From IMG/VR virus record IMGVR_UViG_3300034167_000745, positions 1 through 30,965 of that record: 30,965 nucleotides of DNA. The stretch is one strand, 5' to 3'. Below the pieces are notes generated by a model that was not told the origin of the DNA, ran no database searches, and saw only the letters and a program-made list of their open reading frames with translations. This stretch comes from a virus. Positions 1-7,984 of this stretch are shown here, one piece after another (the first letter of the stretch is position 1; every line of letters begins with the position of its first letter). The position numbers and the translations under genes are program-made.

Positions 1-23
1 GATTCGTGATGCAGGAAATCAAA

Positions 24-31
24 CTAAATAC
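24..31 (+). promoter_or_regulatory. T4-late-like promoter box CTAAATAC before tail tube gene
   Basis: CTAAATAC lies 16 nt before the ATG at 48, with an AAGGAG ribosome site between. The same octamer (or CTAAATAT) recurs before other structural genes at 6501, 7972, 29090 and, on the minus strand, 14978-14985. It resembles the T4 late box TATAAATA. Its role as a promoter is inferred from recurrence and position. Confidence 0.6.
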
Positions 32-47
32 TCATAAGGAGTCCTAA

Positions 48-674
48 ATGTCACAATTCAGTATCGACGCATTTCGCGCTAATCTCATCAACGGTATTGC
101 AAGAAACAATCTGTTTCTTGTTCAAGGTAACTTTCCAGGTGGAAGCACCCAATCAATTCAGGGTGCTGCCGCTGTAGCGGGTTCTCTTTTCGGTGGAGCC
201 GTTGGTGGGGCAATCAATGCTGTTGCAGCAGCAGTTGGTGGTGGAAATCCTTCTTCACAGGTTTCGTTCCTGTGCAAGGCTTCTAAGATTCCATCATCTA
301 CCATTAACATCAACCAAGCCTACTATATGGGTCGCCCATTTAAGTATCCAGGAGATCGTACCTTTGCAGATTGGTCGATCTCTTGCTACAACGATGGAAC
401 CTATGGTCTTCGTAAGTCGTTCGAGGCATGGATGAATCTGATAAATACCAACCGTACTAATGTTGGTACCAATGCACTGAATCAGTTTATGACTGATTGG
501 ACAATTACACCACTTACCCGTGAGGGAAATCCGATTGCTCGGTATAAGATGGTAGGTTGCTGGCCAACAACGATTTCAGAAACATCGATGGACATGGGTG
601 CACAATCAGAGGCATCGTTCTTTGATACAACAATTGCATACCAGTACTTTGAAGTTGAAGGCGTAACCACCTAA
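48..674 (+). CDS. 19: Tail tube protein, T4 gp19 family
   Basis: This 208-residue protein is the monomer of the inner tube of a contractile tail, through which DNA passes. The conserved gp19 core is visible at about residues 76-125: LCKASKIPSS, then a GRPFKYPGDRTFADW block, then YNDGTYGLRKSFEAWMN. A Gly/Ala-rich insertion (about residues 31-72) interrupts the N-terminal part, which makes it longer than T4 gp19 (about 163 residues). The start has AAGGAG 8 nt upstream. It sits directly before the portal gene, exactly as gene 19 precedes gene 20 in T4. Two more distant structural paralogues lie at 7985 and 8530. Identification is secure from motif and gene order. Confidence 0.94.
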   Translation: MSQFSIDAFRANLINGIARNNLFLVQGNFPGGSTQSIQGAAAVAGSLFGGAVGGAINAVAAAVGGGNPSSQVSFLCKASKIPSSTININQAYYMGRPFKYPGDRTFADWSISCYNDGTYGLRKSFEAWMNLINTNRTNVGTNALNQFMTDWTITPLTREGNPIARYKMVGCWPTTISETSMDMGAQSEASFFDTTIAYQYFEVEGVTT

Positions 675-700
675 TTGAAAGGTCATGAGGAATCTACATA

Positions 701-2203
701 ATGGAAATTTTCGGCTTTCGCCTAGAGCGATCTAAAAAAGAGAAGGAGCAGGATAAGGCTCTCAAGTCGTTTGTCGTACCGACATTCGATGACGGAGCCA
801 TTCCTGTTGAAGCGGGAGGCTTTTACGGTCAATATGTTGATCTTGATGGCACCGTTCGTAATGACTTTGAACTAACGATGAAGTATCGTGAGATGGCTCA
901 AGATCCCATTGTTGAAGTCGCAATCGATGATGTTGTCAATGAGGCTATTGTGGTGGGAGAAAAGAAATCTCCTGTCAAGATTGTATTGGATCGTCTCAAG
1001 GCAAGTGATAATGTCAAAGAGCGAATCCATGAAGAGTTTCGCAATATGATGCGAGTAATGCAATTTGAAACCAAGGGAACTGAAATCTTCAGACGATGGT
1101 ATGTTGATGGAAAGATCTTCTTCCATCTGATCATCGATGAAGATAACCCTCAAAAGGGAATTCTTGAATTGCGATATGTTGATCCGATGAACATTCAGAA
1201 AATTCGTGAGTACACCAAAGAGACTCTGCAAAACGGTACTAAGATTATTACGGGATACAAGGACTTTTACTTGTACAACAAAGACAATCCCCGTTCGGGT
1301 GGAAATCCATCGGGCATCAAGATCAGTGAAGATGCAATCGCATTTTGCTCATCGGGATTGATGGATAGCCGATACAAGCGAACCGTGGGATTTTTGCAGA
1401 AGGCAATTAAGCCCCTCAATCAACTTCGAATGTTGGAAGATGCAATTGTAATCTATCGCATCAGCCGTGCACCTGAACGCCGCATCTTCTATATCGATGT
1501 CGGTAATCTCCCAAAGACCAAGGCAGAACAGTATGTCAAGGATCTCATGAATCGCTATCGCAATCGTCTCGTCTATGACGCAGCAACGGGCGAAGTTCGT
1601 GACGATAAGAAGCATATGTCTATGCTTGAGGACTATTGGCTCCCCCGCCGCGAAGGCAGCAAGGGAACCGAAATTACAACTCTGCAAGGTGGACAAAATC
1701 TTGGAGAACTCACCGATGTCATATATTTTCAGAAGAAACTATATCGGGCATTGTCGGTTCCTGTGAGTCGTTTGGAGCAAGACAAGCAATTCATGCTTGG
1801 TCGTTCTACGGAAATCACTCGCGATGAAGTAAGATTCACAAAGTATATCCACAGACTTAGAATTAAATTCTGTGAATTCTTCTTTGATGTTCTCAAAAAG
1901 CAGTTGATCCTCAAAAAGGTGATCACCCATGAAGAGTGGGACAATGTCAAGGAATCAATCTACTTTGATTTCTTGAAGGATAATCTCTTCACCGAACTCA
2001 AGAATGCAGAGGTTCGAAAGTCGCAGGTAGAGGAGTTGGGTAACATCAAACCCTACATAGGTAAGTATTATTCTCATGAATGGGTGCGTAAGAATGTGCT
2101 TGGATTCAATGAAGCCGAGATCAAGCAAATGGATCGGGAAATTGAAAAAGAGCGCAATCAGGGCAAAATCGAACCAGACAATGCACAATTTGGCTTGGTA
2201 TAG
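701..2203 (+). CDS. 20: Portal vertex protein, T4 gp20 family
   Basis: This 500-residue protein forms the dodecameric portal at the head vertex. It nucleates prohead assembly and is the channel for DNA packaging. The length is close to T4 gp20 (524). Family-typical segments include the N-terminal EVAIDDVVNEAIV block, the central FLQKAIKPLNQLRMLEDAIVIYRISRAPERR stretch (written here from separate overlapping pieces of the alignment core, about residues 226-255), and VPVSRLEQD followed by FMLGRSTEITRDE. A GAGGA ribosome site lies before the ATG. It is followed 8 nt later by the 2212 gene and is co-oriented with the entire head module. Confidence is high. Confidence 0.95.
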   Translation: MEIFGFRLERSKKEKEQDKALKSFVVPTFDDGAIPVEAGGFYGQYVDLDGTVRNDFELTMKYREMAQDPIVEVAIDDVVNEAIVVGEKKSPVKIVLDRLKASDNVKERIHEEFRNMMRVMQFETKGTEIFRRWYVDGKIFFHLIIDEDNPQKGILELRYVDPMNIQKIREYTKETLQNGTKIITGYKDFYLYNKDNPRSGGNPSGIKISEDAIAFCSSGLMDSRYKRTVGFLQKAIKPLNQLRMLEDAIVIYRISRAPERRIFYIDVGNLPKTKAEQYVKDLMNRYRNRLVYDAATGEVRDDKKHMSMLEDYWLPRREGSKGTEITTLQGGQNLGELTDVIYFQKKLYRALSVPVSRLEQDKQFMLGRSTEITRDEVRFTKYIHRLRIKFCEFFFDVLKKQLILKKVITHEEWDNVKESIYFDFLKDNLFTELKNAEVRKSQVEELGNIKPYIGKYYSHEWVRKNVLGFNEAEIKQMDREIEKERNQGKIEPDNAQFGLV

Positions 2204-2211
2204 GACAGCAT

Positions 2212-2922
2212 ATGGAAACAGAAGCAGAAAAAATCCTCAAGTCTGTTATTGAGACACTCATTAAAAAAGAGGCTCCGAAGTTTAAGAGCCTCATTCAAAA
2301 GGAGTTGGCTTCTCGCATTCATACCAAAGTTGAAGAACTCAAGAAGGCTCTTTCAGGAGAAATTGTCACAGGGGTAGCAGATAAAAAAGCAGAACCTGTT
2401 GCATTACCTGAAAATCTTCCTGGTGCACCATCTGCTCCTCCTGCAACTGCACCAATGAATGCGGGAGATATGAAGATTGTTCCGACTGCTGCGGGATCTG
2501 CTAAGGACGATATGTCCCTCGATCCAAACTTCGAAAAGGAGTTTTACCATTCGACTGAGAAGTATAAGGGACAGGATATCCTAGTCAAGCAATTGGGAAC
2601 GGGTTTTGGTAAGCCCGTTCGTGTGTATATCAATGGGCGTAGATGGGAATTCTTTCCTGGCCCCAAGGCTGCGGTTAAGGCAACGAGAGACTACATCGAT
2701 GGAATGTTGAAAGATGCGAAGAAAGACCCTACACTCGGTGCAAATATGACTGCACAGATCAATAAGGATAAGAACGCAGGAGTTTCTCAAGTTGCTGCAC
2801 CTGTTGATGCGGGTAAACCAAATGAGGTCGCTGATGCAGATCTCAAGAAGAAGGAACTTGTAACAGGAAAACCGCCTGAAGGAAAAGGCAAACCCCCCGT
2901 AAAAAAATCTTTAAAGAAATAA
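2212..2922 (+). CDS. Head-module protein of unknown function, between portal and gp21
   Basis: This 236-residue protein is not recognised. It has a charged, helical N-terminus (residues 1-50), a Pro/Ala-rich linker (about 63-85), and a compact central segment around KPVRVYINGRRWEFFPGP (about residues 139-156) that looks like a small folded domain. It ends in a Lys/Pro-rich tail (KGKPPVKKSLKK). AGGA lies 6 nt before the ATG. The position, directly after gene 20 and before gene 21, matches the place of T4 genes 67 and 68, which encode prohead core proteins. A core or scaffold-associated role is therefore inferred from position only. The basic tail could contact DNA or acidic scaffold protein. 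Confidence 0.75.
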   Translation: METEAEKILKSVIETLIKKEAPKFKSLIQKELASRIHTKVEELKKALSGEIVTGVADKKAEPVALPENLPGAPSAPPATAPMNAGDMKIVPTAAGSAKDDMSLDPNFEKEFYHSTEKYKGQDILVKQLGTGFGKPVRVYINGRRWEFFPGPKAAVKATRDYIDGMLKDAKKDPTLGANMTAQINKDKNAGVSQVAAPVDAGKPNEVADADLKKKELVTGKPPEGKGKPPVKKSLKK

Positions 2923-2931
2923 GGATCCACT

Positions 2932-3420
2932 ATGTCTGAAGATAACCTAAACGAAAAAGTAGATATTGATGGTCGCACCCGCATGTATCGAGAAACGACA
3001 ATGAGACTTGAGCAATCTAGAAAATTAAGAGAACAAAGGAATAAAGCCATGCAGGAAAATAAATTTGGCGGTTTATATGACGATGGTAGCGGCAAGGGAG
3101 CAATCATTCCTGCCCCTGTCGATATTAATTTTCATGAGGCAATGAAGATCATTGAAAAATATAAGGCTCTTCGCGAAAAGAAGAAAATTCTCATGGGTGC
3201 TCCTAAAAAGGAACAGGCAGATACTTCTGTTGAGGCTGCTGTTGTTATGAAGGGCGACAAATATTCCATGACCGAAGAAGAACTCAGCCCAAAGCAAAAG
3301 GAATATCGTAAGTTTTTTAATAGTGCATTAAAGAGATTTGATGCCAAGTCTCCTGCAAGTCTTGACGATACCAAGAAGAAGAAGTTCTTTGACTATGTCA
3401 AGGCGAACTGGAAGGGCTAA
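2932..3420 (+). CDS. Putative prohead core protein sharing a motif with gp22
   Basis: This 162-residue, highly charged and largely helical protein sits in the gp67/gp68 slot of the T4 head operon. Residues 45-64 carry a block (core GLYDDGSGKGAIIP) that reappears almost unchanged in the scaffold protein at residues 75-94 (GLYKDGTGKGAIIP). The two flanking regions are otherwise dissimilar. The shared block suggests a common docking element or protease-processed segment in the prohead core. The C-terminus (about 120-162) is Lys-rich. AAGGATCC provides the ribosome site, and the stop overlaps the next ATG by one base (TAATG). A core-protein role is inferred from context and the shared block. Confidence 0.72.
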   Translation: MSEDNLNEKVDIDGRTRMYRETTMRLEQSRKLREQRNKAMQENKFGGLYDDGSGKGAIIPAPVDINFHEAMKIIEKYKALREKKKILMGAPKKEQADTSVEAAVVMKGDKYSMTEEELSPKQKEYRKFFNSALKRFDAKSPASLDDTKKKKFFDYVKANWKG

Positions 3421-3854
3421 TGGCAAAGGTAACGATTAAGTTTAAGACTGATGTGGCTGCGGAAGAATTCGCTGCCAATTTTTCTATGCTTAATGATACT
3501 GCTACTGTCAAGATTAATGAATCCACCGCAGCAGTATATTCTGATGATCCTCGTACTATCCGATTCATTAAACACACAACCGATAGACTTACTGAGAATA
3601 CACAGTGCAGAAACATTGCAACCAAACTGCTAAAGACAATTACTGAATGCATCTCTGATGGAGAAAGCAAGAATATCAATCTTATGAATAATGATATTCA
3701 AATCGTAAGTGTTAAACATGCAGAGGCATTTGCTAATGTATATGACAAATTGAACGAGGAAAATCAAACTGCATTTCTTGTTCTTGCATCTGAAAATAAA
3801 CACACATATGAACATGCAGTCAACTTTGCTAAAGCAAACGAGGAGAACGAATAA
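3420..3854 (+). CDS. Small head-module protein of unknown function
   Basis: This 144-residue protein is not recognised by sequence. It has a mixed alpha/beta start (AKVTIKFKTDVAAEEFAANF) and a later helical region, no signal peptide and no membrane segment. Its size is close to T4 gp68 (141 residues) and it occupies the same place, just before the gp21 region. That is positional evidence only. Both ends are translationally coupled: its ATG overlaps the preceding stop, and its own stop overlaps the next ATG at 3854. GGAAGG precedes its start and GAGGAG precedes the next gene. It is certainly part of the head operon. Confidence 0.72.
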   Translation: MAKVTIKFKTDVAAEEFAANFSMLNDTATVKINESTAAVYSDDPRTIRFIKHTTDRLTENTQCRNIATKLLKTITECISDGESKNINLMNNDIQIVSVKHAEAFANVYDKLNEENQTAFLVLASENKHTYEHAVNFAKANEENE

Positions 3855-4240
3855 TGGCATATCAAGAACAAACCATAGTAGGAACGCAAAAGAGATTAGT
3901 TAAGAAATTTCAGTTGAATGCTCACCCAACTGCGATTAATTTTGGTATCACAGGTTCGGCATTTGCAAATGGTCTCACAGGAGATGTTATTGCGATGACC
4001 GAAGGCATCACCGCCGCTACCGCAAAACTTGCTTCGATCAAGTCCTCATGCTCGGCGAGATATACGCTCACATGGGGGGGAACTCCTGGTGCTACTGCAT
4101 TTGATTCGGCAGCATTAGGAAATATTGACTTCATGTTTGAGCGATTTACAATCCCAAACAATGCAACGACACCTACAGGCGTGATGACGATCACACCATC
4201 AACTGTGACTGGAACAATCATTCTTGAATTCGTACTCTGA
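3854..4240 (+). CDS. Small beta-rich virion protein, paralogue 1 of a tandem pair
   Basis: This 128-residue protein is rich in Thr, Ala, Gly and Ile and has the alternating pattern of an all-beta fold. It shares its opening (TIVGTQKRLVKKF) and its ending (GTIILEFVL) with the next gene, which opens DIVRTNKRYVTKI and ends GTIILEFTL. The two are therefore tandem paralogues. They sit between the core-protein genes and gp21, inside the late head operon, which suggests a capsid decoration or other surface protein. That role is inference. GAGGAG lies 8 nt before the ATG. The stop overlaps the next start by one base (TGATG). Confidence 0.7.
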   Translation: MAYQEQTIVGTQKRLVKKFQLNAHPTAINFGITGSAFANGLTGDVIAMTEGITAATAKLASIKSSCSARYTLTWGGTPGATAFDSAALGNIDFMFERFTIPNNATTPTGVMTITPSTVTGTIILEFVL

Positions 4241-4683
4241 TGCCCCTCTTCAAACAAGACATTGTCAGAACGAATAAACGCTATGTCACTAAGATTGTGG
4301 CAAGTAATGTTGCTACTTCAAGCACAGAAAGTATAACGATTGGACTGACGGCATCGGCATTTATGAATGCGGATGGGATTGGGTTAGAAACCGTTAAACT
4401 TCATTCCGTTATGTCAACTGCCAACCCGAGCAATACCGCAGGGTGGGATTGGATTGCCCGATGGGGCAACACATACACAGGTGGGCAATATGGGCAGAGT
4501 ACAGGTGACTGTCTTTATCTTCACGGACTTTTTAATCAACCGTACTTTGAGCCTCAGTTTTCACACAGCCGCACAGGCTCAAAGACTCAATTGGAGTCTG
4601 GCACAATAACGATAAGCCTAGATAATAGTGGAAATGTATTCAGCACAGCAAACGGAACCATTATTCTTGAGTTCACGCTTTAA
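4240..4683 (+). CDS. Small beta-rich virion protein, paralogue 2 of a tandem pair
   Basis: This 147-residue protein is a paralogue of the upstream gene, with the same KRYVTKI-type opening, a central LTASAF segment (GITGSAF upstream) and the same GTIILEF ending. The middle (about residues 66-105) is Trp/Tyr/Gly-rich (GWDWIARWGNTYTGG) and diverges from paralogue 1. There is no obvious Shine-Dalgarno, so translation probably depends on coupling through the TGATG overlap. The composition suits a compact virion surface domain. The function is not known, and a capsid-decoration role is inferred from location in the head operon. Confidence 0.7.
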   Translation: MPLFKQDIVRTNKRYVTKIVASNVATSSTESITIGLTASAFMNADGIGLETVKLHSVMSTANPSNTAGWDWIARWGNTYTGGQYGQSTGDCLYLHGLFNQPYFEPQFSHSRTGSKTQLESGTITISLDNSGNVFSTANGTIILEFTL

Positions 4684-4695
4684 AAGGACATTCAT

Positions 4696-5340
4696 ATGAA
4701 ACTCATCTGCGAAGTCAACGAAAGTATTGAAATTTTAACTGAAGAGAAGGACGGTCAAAAGCAATACTTCATCGAAGGTACCTTTCTTCAGGGAGATATC
4801 AAGAATCGCAATGGTCGAGTGTATGAGTTCAAGATGCTCAAGGACAAGGTCGAGCAATACCGTAAGGACTTTGTAGCACAAAAGAGAGCATTTGGCGAAT
4901 TGGGACATCCCGAAGGCCCAACCATTAATCTAGAGAGAGTATCTCATATGATTAGTGAACTGTCGCCTGATGGTAAGAATTTCTATGGCAAAGCAAAGAT
5001 CATGGATACCCCTTACGGCAAAATCGTAAAGAATTTAATGGATGAGGGTGCCAAGTTAGGCGTTTCGTCCCGTGGTGTTGGCTCAATTGAAGAGAAAAAC
5101 GGTGCCAATTATGTCAAAGATGACTTTCGGCTATCAACAGCCGCCGATATTGTAGCAGACCCATCCGCTCCTGAGGCATTTGTCCGAGGAGTGATGGAAG
5201 GTCGCGAGTGGATCTTTGAGAATGGTCTGCTTGTTCAAAGAGAAATTGATGAAATCAAAGAAACCATTCGAAAGACTTCTTCCCGTAAATTGGAAGAACA
5301 GATGGTTAGTGCATTTAAGCGTTTTATCAATAAGTTATGA
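4696..5340 (+). CDS. 21: Prohead core protease, T4 gp21 family
   Basis: This 214-residue serine protease (peptidase S80 family) cleaves scaffold, core and major capsid proteins during head maturation. Visible family motifs are GELGHPEGP with the probable catalytic His71, GVSSRGVGS with the probable nucleophile at Ser124 or Ser125, and the downstream DIVADPSAP segment (151-159). The length matches T4 gp21 (212). An ILTEE sequence at residues 13-17 fits the T4 cleavage rule (I/L-x-E) and could be a self-processing site. AAGGA precedes the ATG. It is located immediately before the scaffold gene, as in T4. Confidence 0.93.
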   Translation: MKLICEVNESIEILTEEKDGQKQYFIEGTFLQGDIKNRNGRVYEFKMLKDKVEQYRKDFVAQKRAFGELGHPEGPTINLERVSHMISELSPDGKNFYGKAKIMDTPYGKIVKNLMDEGAKLGVSSRGVGSIEEKNGANYVKDDFRLSTAADIVADPSAPEAFVRGVMEGREWIFENGLLVQREIDEIKETIRKTSSRKLEEQMVSAFKRFINKL

Positions 5341-5357
5341 ACCGAGTTTTGTGACAG

Positions 5358-5365
5358 TATAAATA
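5358..5365 (+). promoter_or_regulatory. T4 late promoter TATAAATA before scaffold gene
   Basis: An exact match to the T4 late promoter consensus TATAAATA stands 22 nt before the scaffold ATG (5388), in the 47-nt gap after gp21, with AAGGAG between. Late promoters in T4 need a gp55-like sigma factor; no such gene is in this window. Confidence 0.7.
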
Positions 5366-5387
5366 AACAGTACCTAAGGAGAATCCC

Positions 5388-6488
5388 ATGGATTATCAGA
5401 ACGAAGAAATTGAAGAAGTCATTCTAGATGAAAACGAAGTCGCTGAAGAAGAGACTGATTCAATCGAAGAAGAAGCCCCATCAAGTGCCCAACAGAAGCA
5501 AATGAAAAATGTTGCTGCTAAGAAAGGCATGGCAGAAGAAGAAGAGGAAGAGGAAACCTCCAAGGTTGCCAACACTTCTGCTCTCGCCAAGGGTTCGGGT
5601 AAGGGCAAGTTTGCAGGTCTTTACAAGGACGGCACAGGCAAGGGAGCAATCATCCCTGATCCTGTTGATGTTGGTGCCGCAGGTGGCGATGCCAAGTCGA
5701 AGTTCAATTCGAGCATCAAGTCCAAGAAGGCAATGCGCGAAGATGTTGATGTTCATATGACTGCCATGTTTGATGGCGAAGAACTCAGCGAGAACTTCAA
5801 GACCAAGGCATCGACAATCTTTGAAGTTGCTCTCAATGAGCGAACCGAAGAAATCCGATCCGAATTGGAAGAGGAGTACAGCAATCGCCTTACTTCTAGC
5901 ATCGATGAGAACAAGACCGCTCTTACCGAGCAGTTGGATTCATATCTCTCATATGTCATTGAAGAATGGCTCGGAGAAAACCGTATTGCTATCGAGAAGG
6001 GTATTCGTACCGAAGTTGCTGAAGAATTCATGAGCAGTCTTCGCAACCTTTTCCTTGAGCACGATATCAATGTTCCTGAGAACAAGATTGATCTCGCAGA
6101 TCAGATGGCTGAGACTGCCGAAAACCTCAAGACTCGTCTTGATGAAGAGATCATGAAGAATGTTCAGTTGACCGAAGCGGTCAAGGACTATCGCAGAGAA
6201 CAAATTCTTGATGAAATGGCATCCGATCTTACCGTTACACAAAAGGAGCGTTTCCGTACTCTTACGGAAGGCGTAACCTTTAGTGCCGATGAAGATGATG
6301 TTCGCAGCAAGTTAGAAATCATCAAGGAATCATATTTCAGTGGCAAGCCTAAACTCAACCACACGGAAGAGAATGCTGCTACTGCCGAGGAAAGTATCGA
6401 TGAGGTCTCCATTGGAGGTCAAATCGAAAATCTTAGCGAATCGATGAAGGCTTATACCGACACGCTTCGCCGTATTGCAAAAAGGTAA
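5388..6488 (+). CDS. 22: Prohead scaffold protein, T4 gp22 family
   Basis: This 366-residue protein forms the main internal scaffold of the prohead and is degraded by gp21. The first 60 residues are extremely acidic, including a run of glutamates near residues 50-56. The central part (about 120-290) is almost entirely charged, coiled-coil-like helix. The C-terminus (MKAYTDTLRRIAKR) matches the basic, helical end seen in gp22 proteins. Residues 75-94 repeat a block also found in the 2932 gene. The start has AAGGAG 8 nt upstream and its own late box. It lies between gp21 and gp23, as in T4. Confidence 0.88.
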   Translation: MDYQNEEIEEVILDENEVAEEETDSIEEEAPSSAQQKQMKNVAAKKGMAEEEEEEETSKVANTSALAKGSGKGKFAGLYKDGTGKGAIIPDPVDVGAAGGDAKSKFNSSIKSKKAMREDVDVHMTAMFDGEELSENFKTKASTIFEVALNERTEEIRSELEEEYSNRLTSSIDENKTALTEQLDSYLSYVIEEWLGENRIAIEKGIRTEVAEEFMSSLRNLFLEHDINVPENKIDLADQMAETAENLKTRLDEEIMKNVQLTEAVKDYRREQILDEMASDLTVTQKERFRTLTEGVTFSADEDDVRSKLEIIKESYFSGKPKLNHTEENAATAEESIDEVSIGGQIENLSESMKAYTDTLRRIAKR

Positions 6489-6500
6489 ATAGCATTAACG

Positions 6501-6508
6501 CTAAATAT
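6501..6508 (+). promoter_or_regulatory. Late-like promoter box CTAAATAT before major capsid gene
   Basis: CTAAATAT lies in the 60-nt gap between scaffold and capsid genes, 40 nt before the ATG, leaving room for a leader with AAGGAG. It belongs to the same set of boxes as those at 24, 7972 and 29090. This gives the capsid gene its own late promoter, which suits its high expression. Confidence 0.58.
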
Positions 6509-6548
6509 CTTGTTCGTTTCAACAAAGCACTATTAAGGAGAATCCATA

Positions 6549-7895
6549 ATGGAACTCACAATCTCAGAAGCACTTCAGAAGAAGTGGCAACCCATTCTTG
6601 AACACGCAGATCTTCCTGCAATCAAGGATAATTATCGCAAAGTAGTTACAACCATGCTTTTGGAAAACCAAGAGCAGTATCTCAAGGAAACAGCCCCAAC
6701 CAACTTCTCTGGTGCCACCATCGGTGGTCAAGACGGTGGTGGTAATGTTGCTCGTTGGGATCCGATCCTCATCTCTCTCGTTCGTAGAGCGATGCCGAAT
6801 CTGATTGCATATGATATCTGCGGAGTGCAGCCAATGAGCGGCCCAACAGGGCTTATCTTTGCAATGCGTAGCCGTTATATCAATCAGAACGGTGGCGAAG
6901 CACTGTATCAGGAAGCAGACACCGCCTTTGGTGGTTCGGGTTCTACTGGTACAACTGCACAGGGTGTTTTCAGCACCGATCCGTTTGAAGCATCGGGTGT
7001 TGATCCTGTTGGTGCAGGTACCTCAATGAGAGGCACCGTTGGTATGAACACCTATCAGGCAGAAGGACTTGGCGATACTGAACGGAATCCGTTCCCACAG
7101 ATGGCATTCAGCATTGAGAAGACAACAGTCGAGGCTAAGACTCGCGCTCTCAAGGCAGAATACACGATGGAACTTGCTCAGGATCTGAAGGCGATCCATG
7201 GTCTCGATGCCGAAACCGAACTCGCCAACATCCTGTCGAGTGAAATCCTTGCTGAAATCAATCGCGAAGTTGTTCGCGTGATCTACAGCAATGCCAAGTT
7301 GGGTGCTAAGAGTGGTACCACACAGACACAGGGTGTCTTTGACTTGAATGTTGACTCCAACGGTCGTTGGTCTGTCGAGAAGTTCAAGGGTCTGCTCTTC
7401 CAGATTGAGCGTGAGTGCAATCAGATTGCTAAGGAAACCCGCCGTGGAAAGGGCAATTTCATTGTCTGCTCTTCGGATGTTGCCTCTGCTCTCGCAATGG
7501 CAGGAGTGCTTGACTATGCTCCTGCTCTCAGCACCAATCTGAATGTTGATGACACGGGCAATACATTTGCAGGTGTTCTTAACGGCAAGTTGCGTGTGTA
7601 TATCGATCCTTATTCGTCCATGACAACTGCCCATGACTTCTTCATGGCAGGATATAAGGGTTCGAGTGCATATGATGCAGGTATGTTCTACTGCCCGTAT
7701 GTTCCGCTACAGATGGTACGCGCAGTCGGCGAGAATTCGTTCCAGCCGAAGATTGGTTTCAAGACCCGTTACGGTCTTGTTAACAATCCTTTTGCTACGA
7801 TTGCAAATAATGCATCGGTTTCTGACCCATATGCCGCCGCTGCTGCTCGTAAGAACATTTACTACCGCATTGTTAAGGTAACTAACCTGTTCTGA
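6549..7895 (+). CDS. 23: Major capsid protein, T4 gp23 family
   Basis: This 448-residue protein is the hexameric HK97-fold subunit of the head shell. The strongest family blocks are RRAMPNLIAYDICGVQPM (about residues 78-95), MELAQDLKAIHGLDAETEL, INREVVRVIYSNA and the C-terminal KIGFKTRYGLVNNPFA. The N-terminal delta region contains YLKETAP: L-K-E at residues 45-47 fits the gp21 cleavage rule and stands in the same region as the T4 cleavage site before the IGG block. It is shorter than T4 gp23 (521), as in marine T4-like phages, because loop insertions are missing. AAGGAG precedes the ATG, and a strong terminator follows. No separate gp24 vertex gene is seen here. Confidence 0.97.
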   Translation: MELTISEALQKKWQPILEHADLPAIKDNYRKVVTTMLLENQEQYLKETAPTNFSGATIGGQDGGGNVARWDPILISLVRRAMPNLIAYDICGVQPMSGPTGLIFAMRSRYINQNGGEALYQEADTAFGGSGSTGTTAQGVFSTDPFEASGVDPVGAGTSMRGTVGMNTYQAEGLGDTERNPFPQMAFSIEKTTVEAKTRALKAEYTMELAQDLKAIHGLDAETELANILSSEILAEINREVVRVIYSNAKLGAKSGTTQTQGVFDLNVDSNGRWSVEKFKGLLFQIERECNQIAKETRRGKGNFIVCSSDVASALAMAGVLDYAPALSTNLNVDDTGNTFAGVLNGKLRVYIDPYSSMTTAHDFFMAGYKGSSAYDAGMFYCPYVPLQMVRAVGENSFQPKIGFKTRYGLVNNPFATIANNASVSDPYAAAAARKNIYYRIVKVTNLF

Positions 7896-7933
7896 TTTGT
7901 ACAAATTCACTGCATATTGCAGTAAAATTCATG

Positions 7934-7970
7934 GAGACTGTAGGAAGAAATTCCTACAGTCTCTTTTCTT
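7934..7970 (+). terminator. Rho-independent terminator after major capsid gene
   Basis: A perfect 13-bp stem (GAGACTGTAGGAA / TTCCTACAGTCTC) closes a GAAA tetraloop at 7947-7950 and is followed by TTTTCTTTCT. It ends transcription 38 nt past the capsid stop. The next late box (7972) starts within its T-rich tail, so terminator and promoter are back to back. Confidence 0.9.
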
Positions 7971-7971
7971 T

Positions 7972-7979
7972 CTAAATAC
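7972..7979 (+). promoter_or_regulatory. Late-like box CTAAATAC abutting the 7985 start codon
   Basis: CTAAATAC ends only 5 nt before the ATG at 7985, and no Shine-Dalgarno exists between them. If initiation occurs at the usual distance from a late box, the message would begin at or next to the AUG and be leaderless. The same arrangement is seen at 29090. Confidence 0.55.
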
Positions 7980-7984
7980 TATCG

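Noticed and set aside
7023-7634. 203-residue minus-strand frame inside the capsid gene
   Set aside because: It is antisense to the strongly conserved gp23 core and its product looks like a shadow translation.
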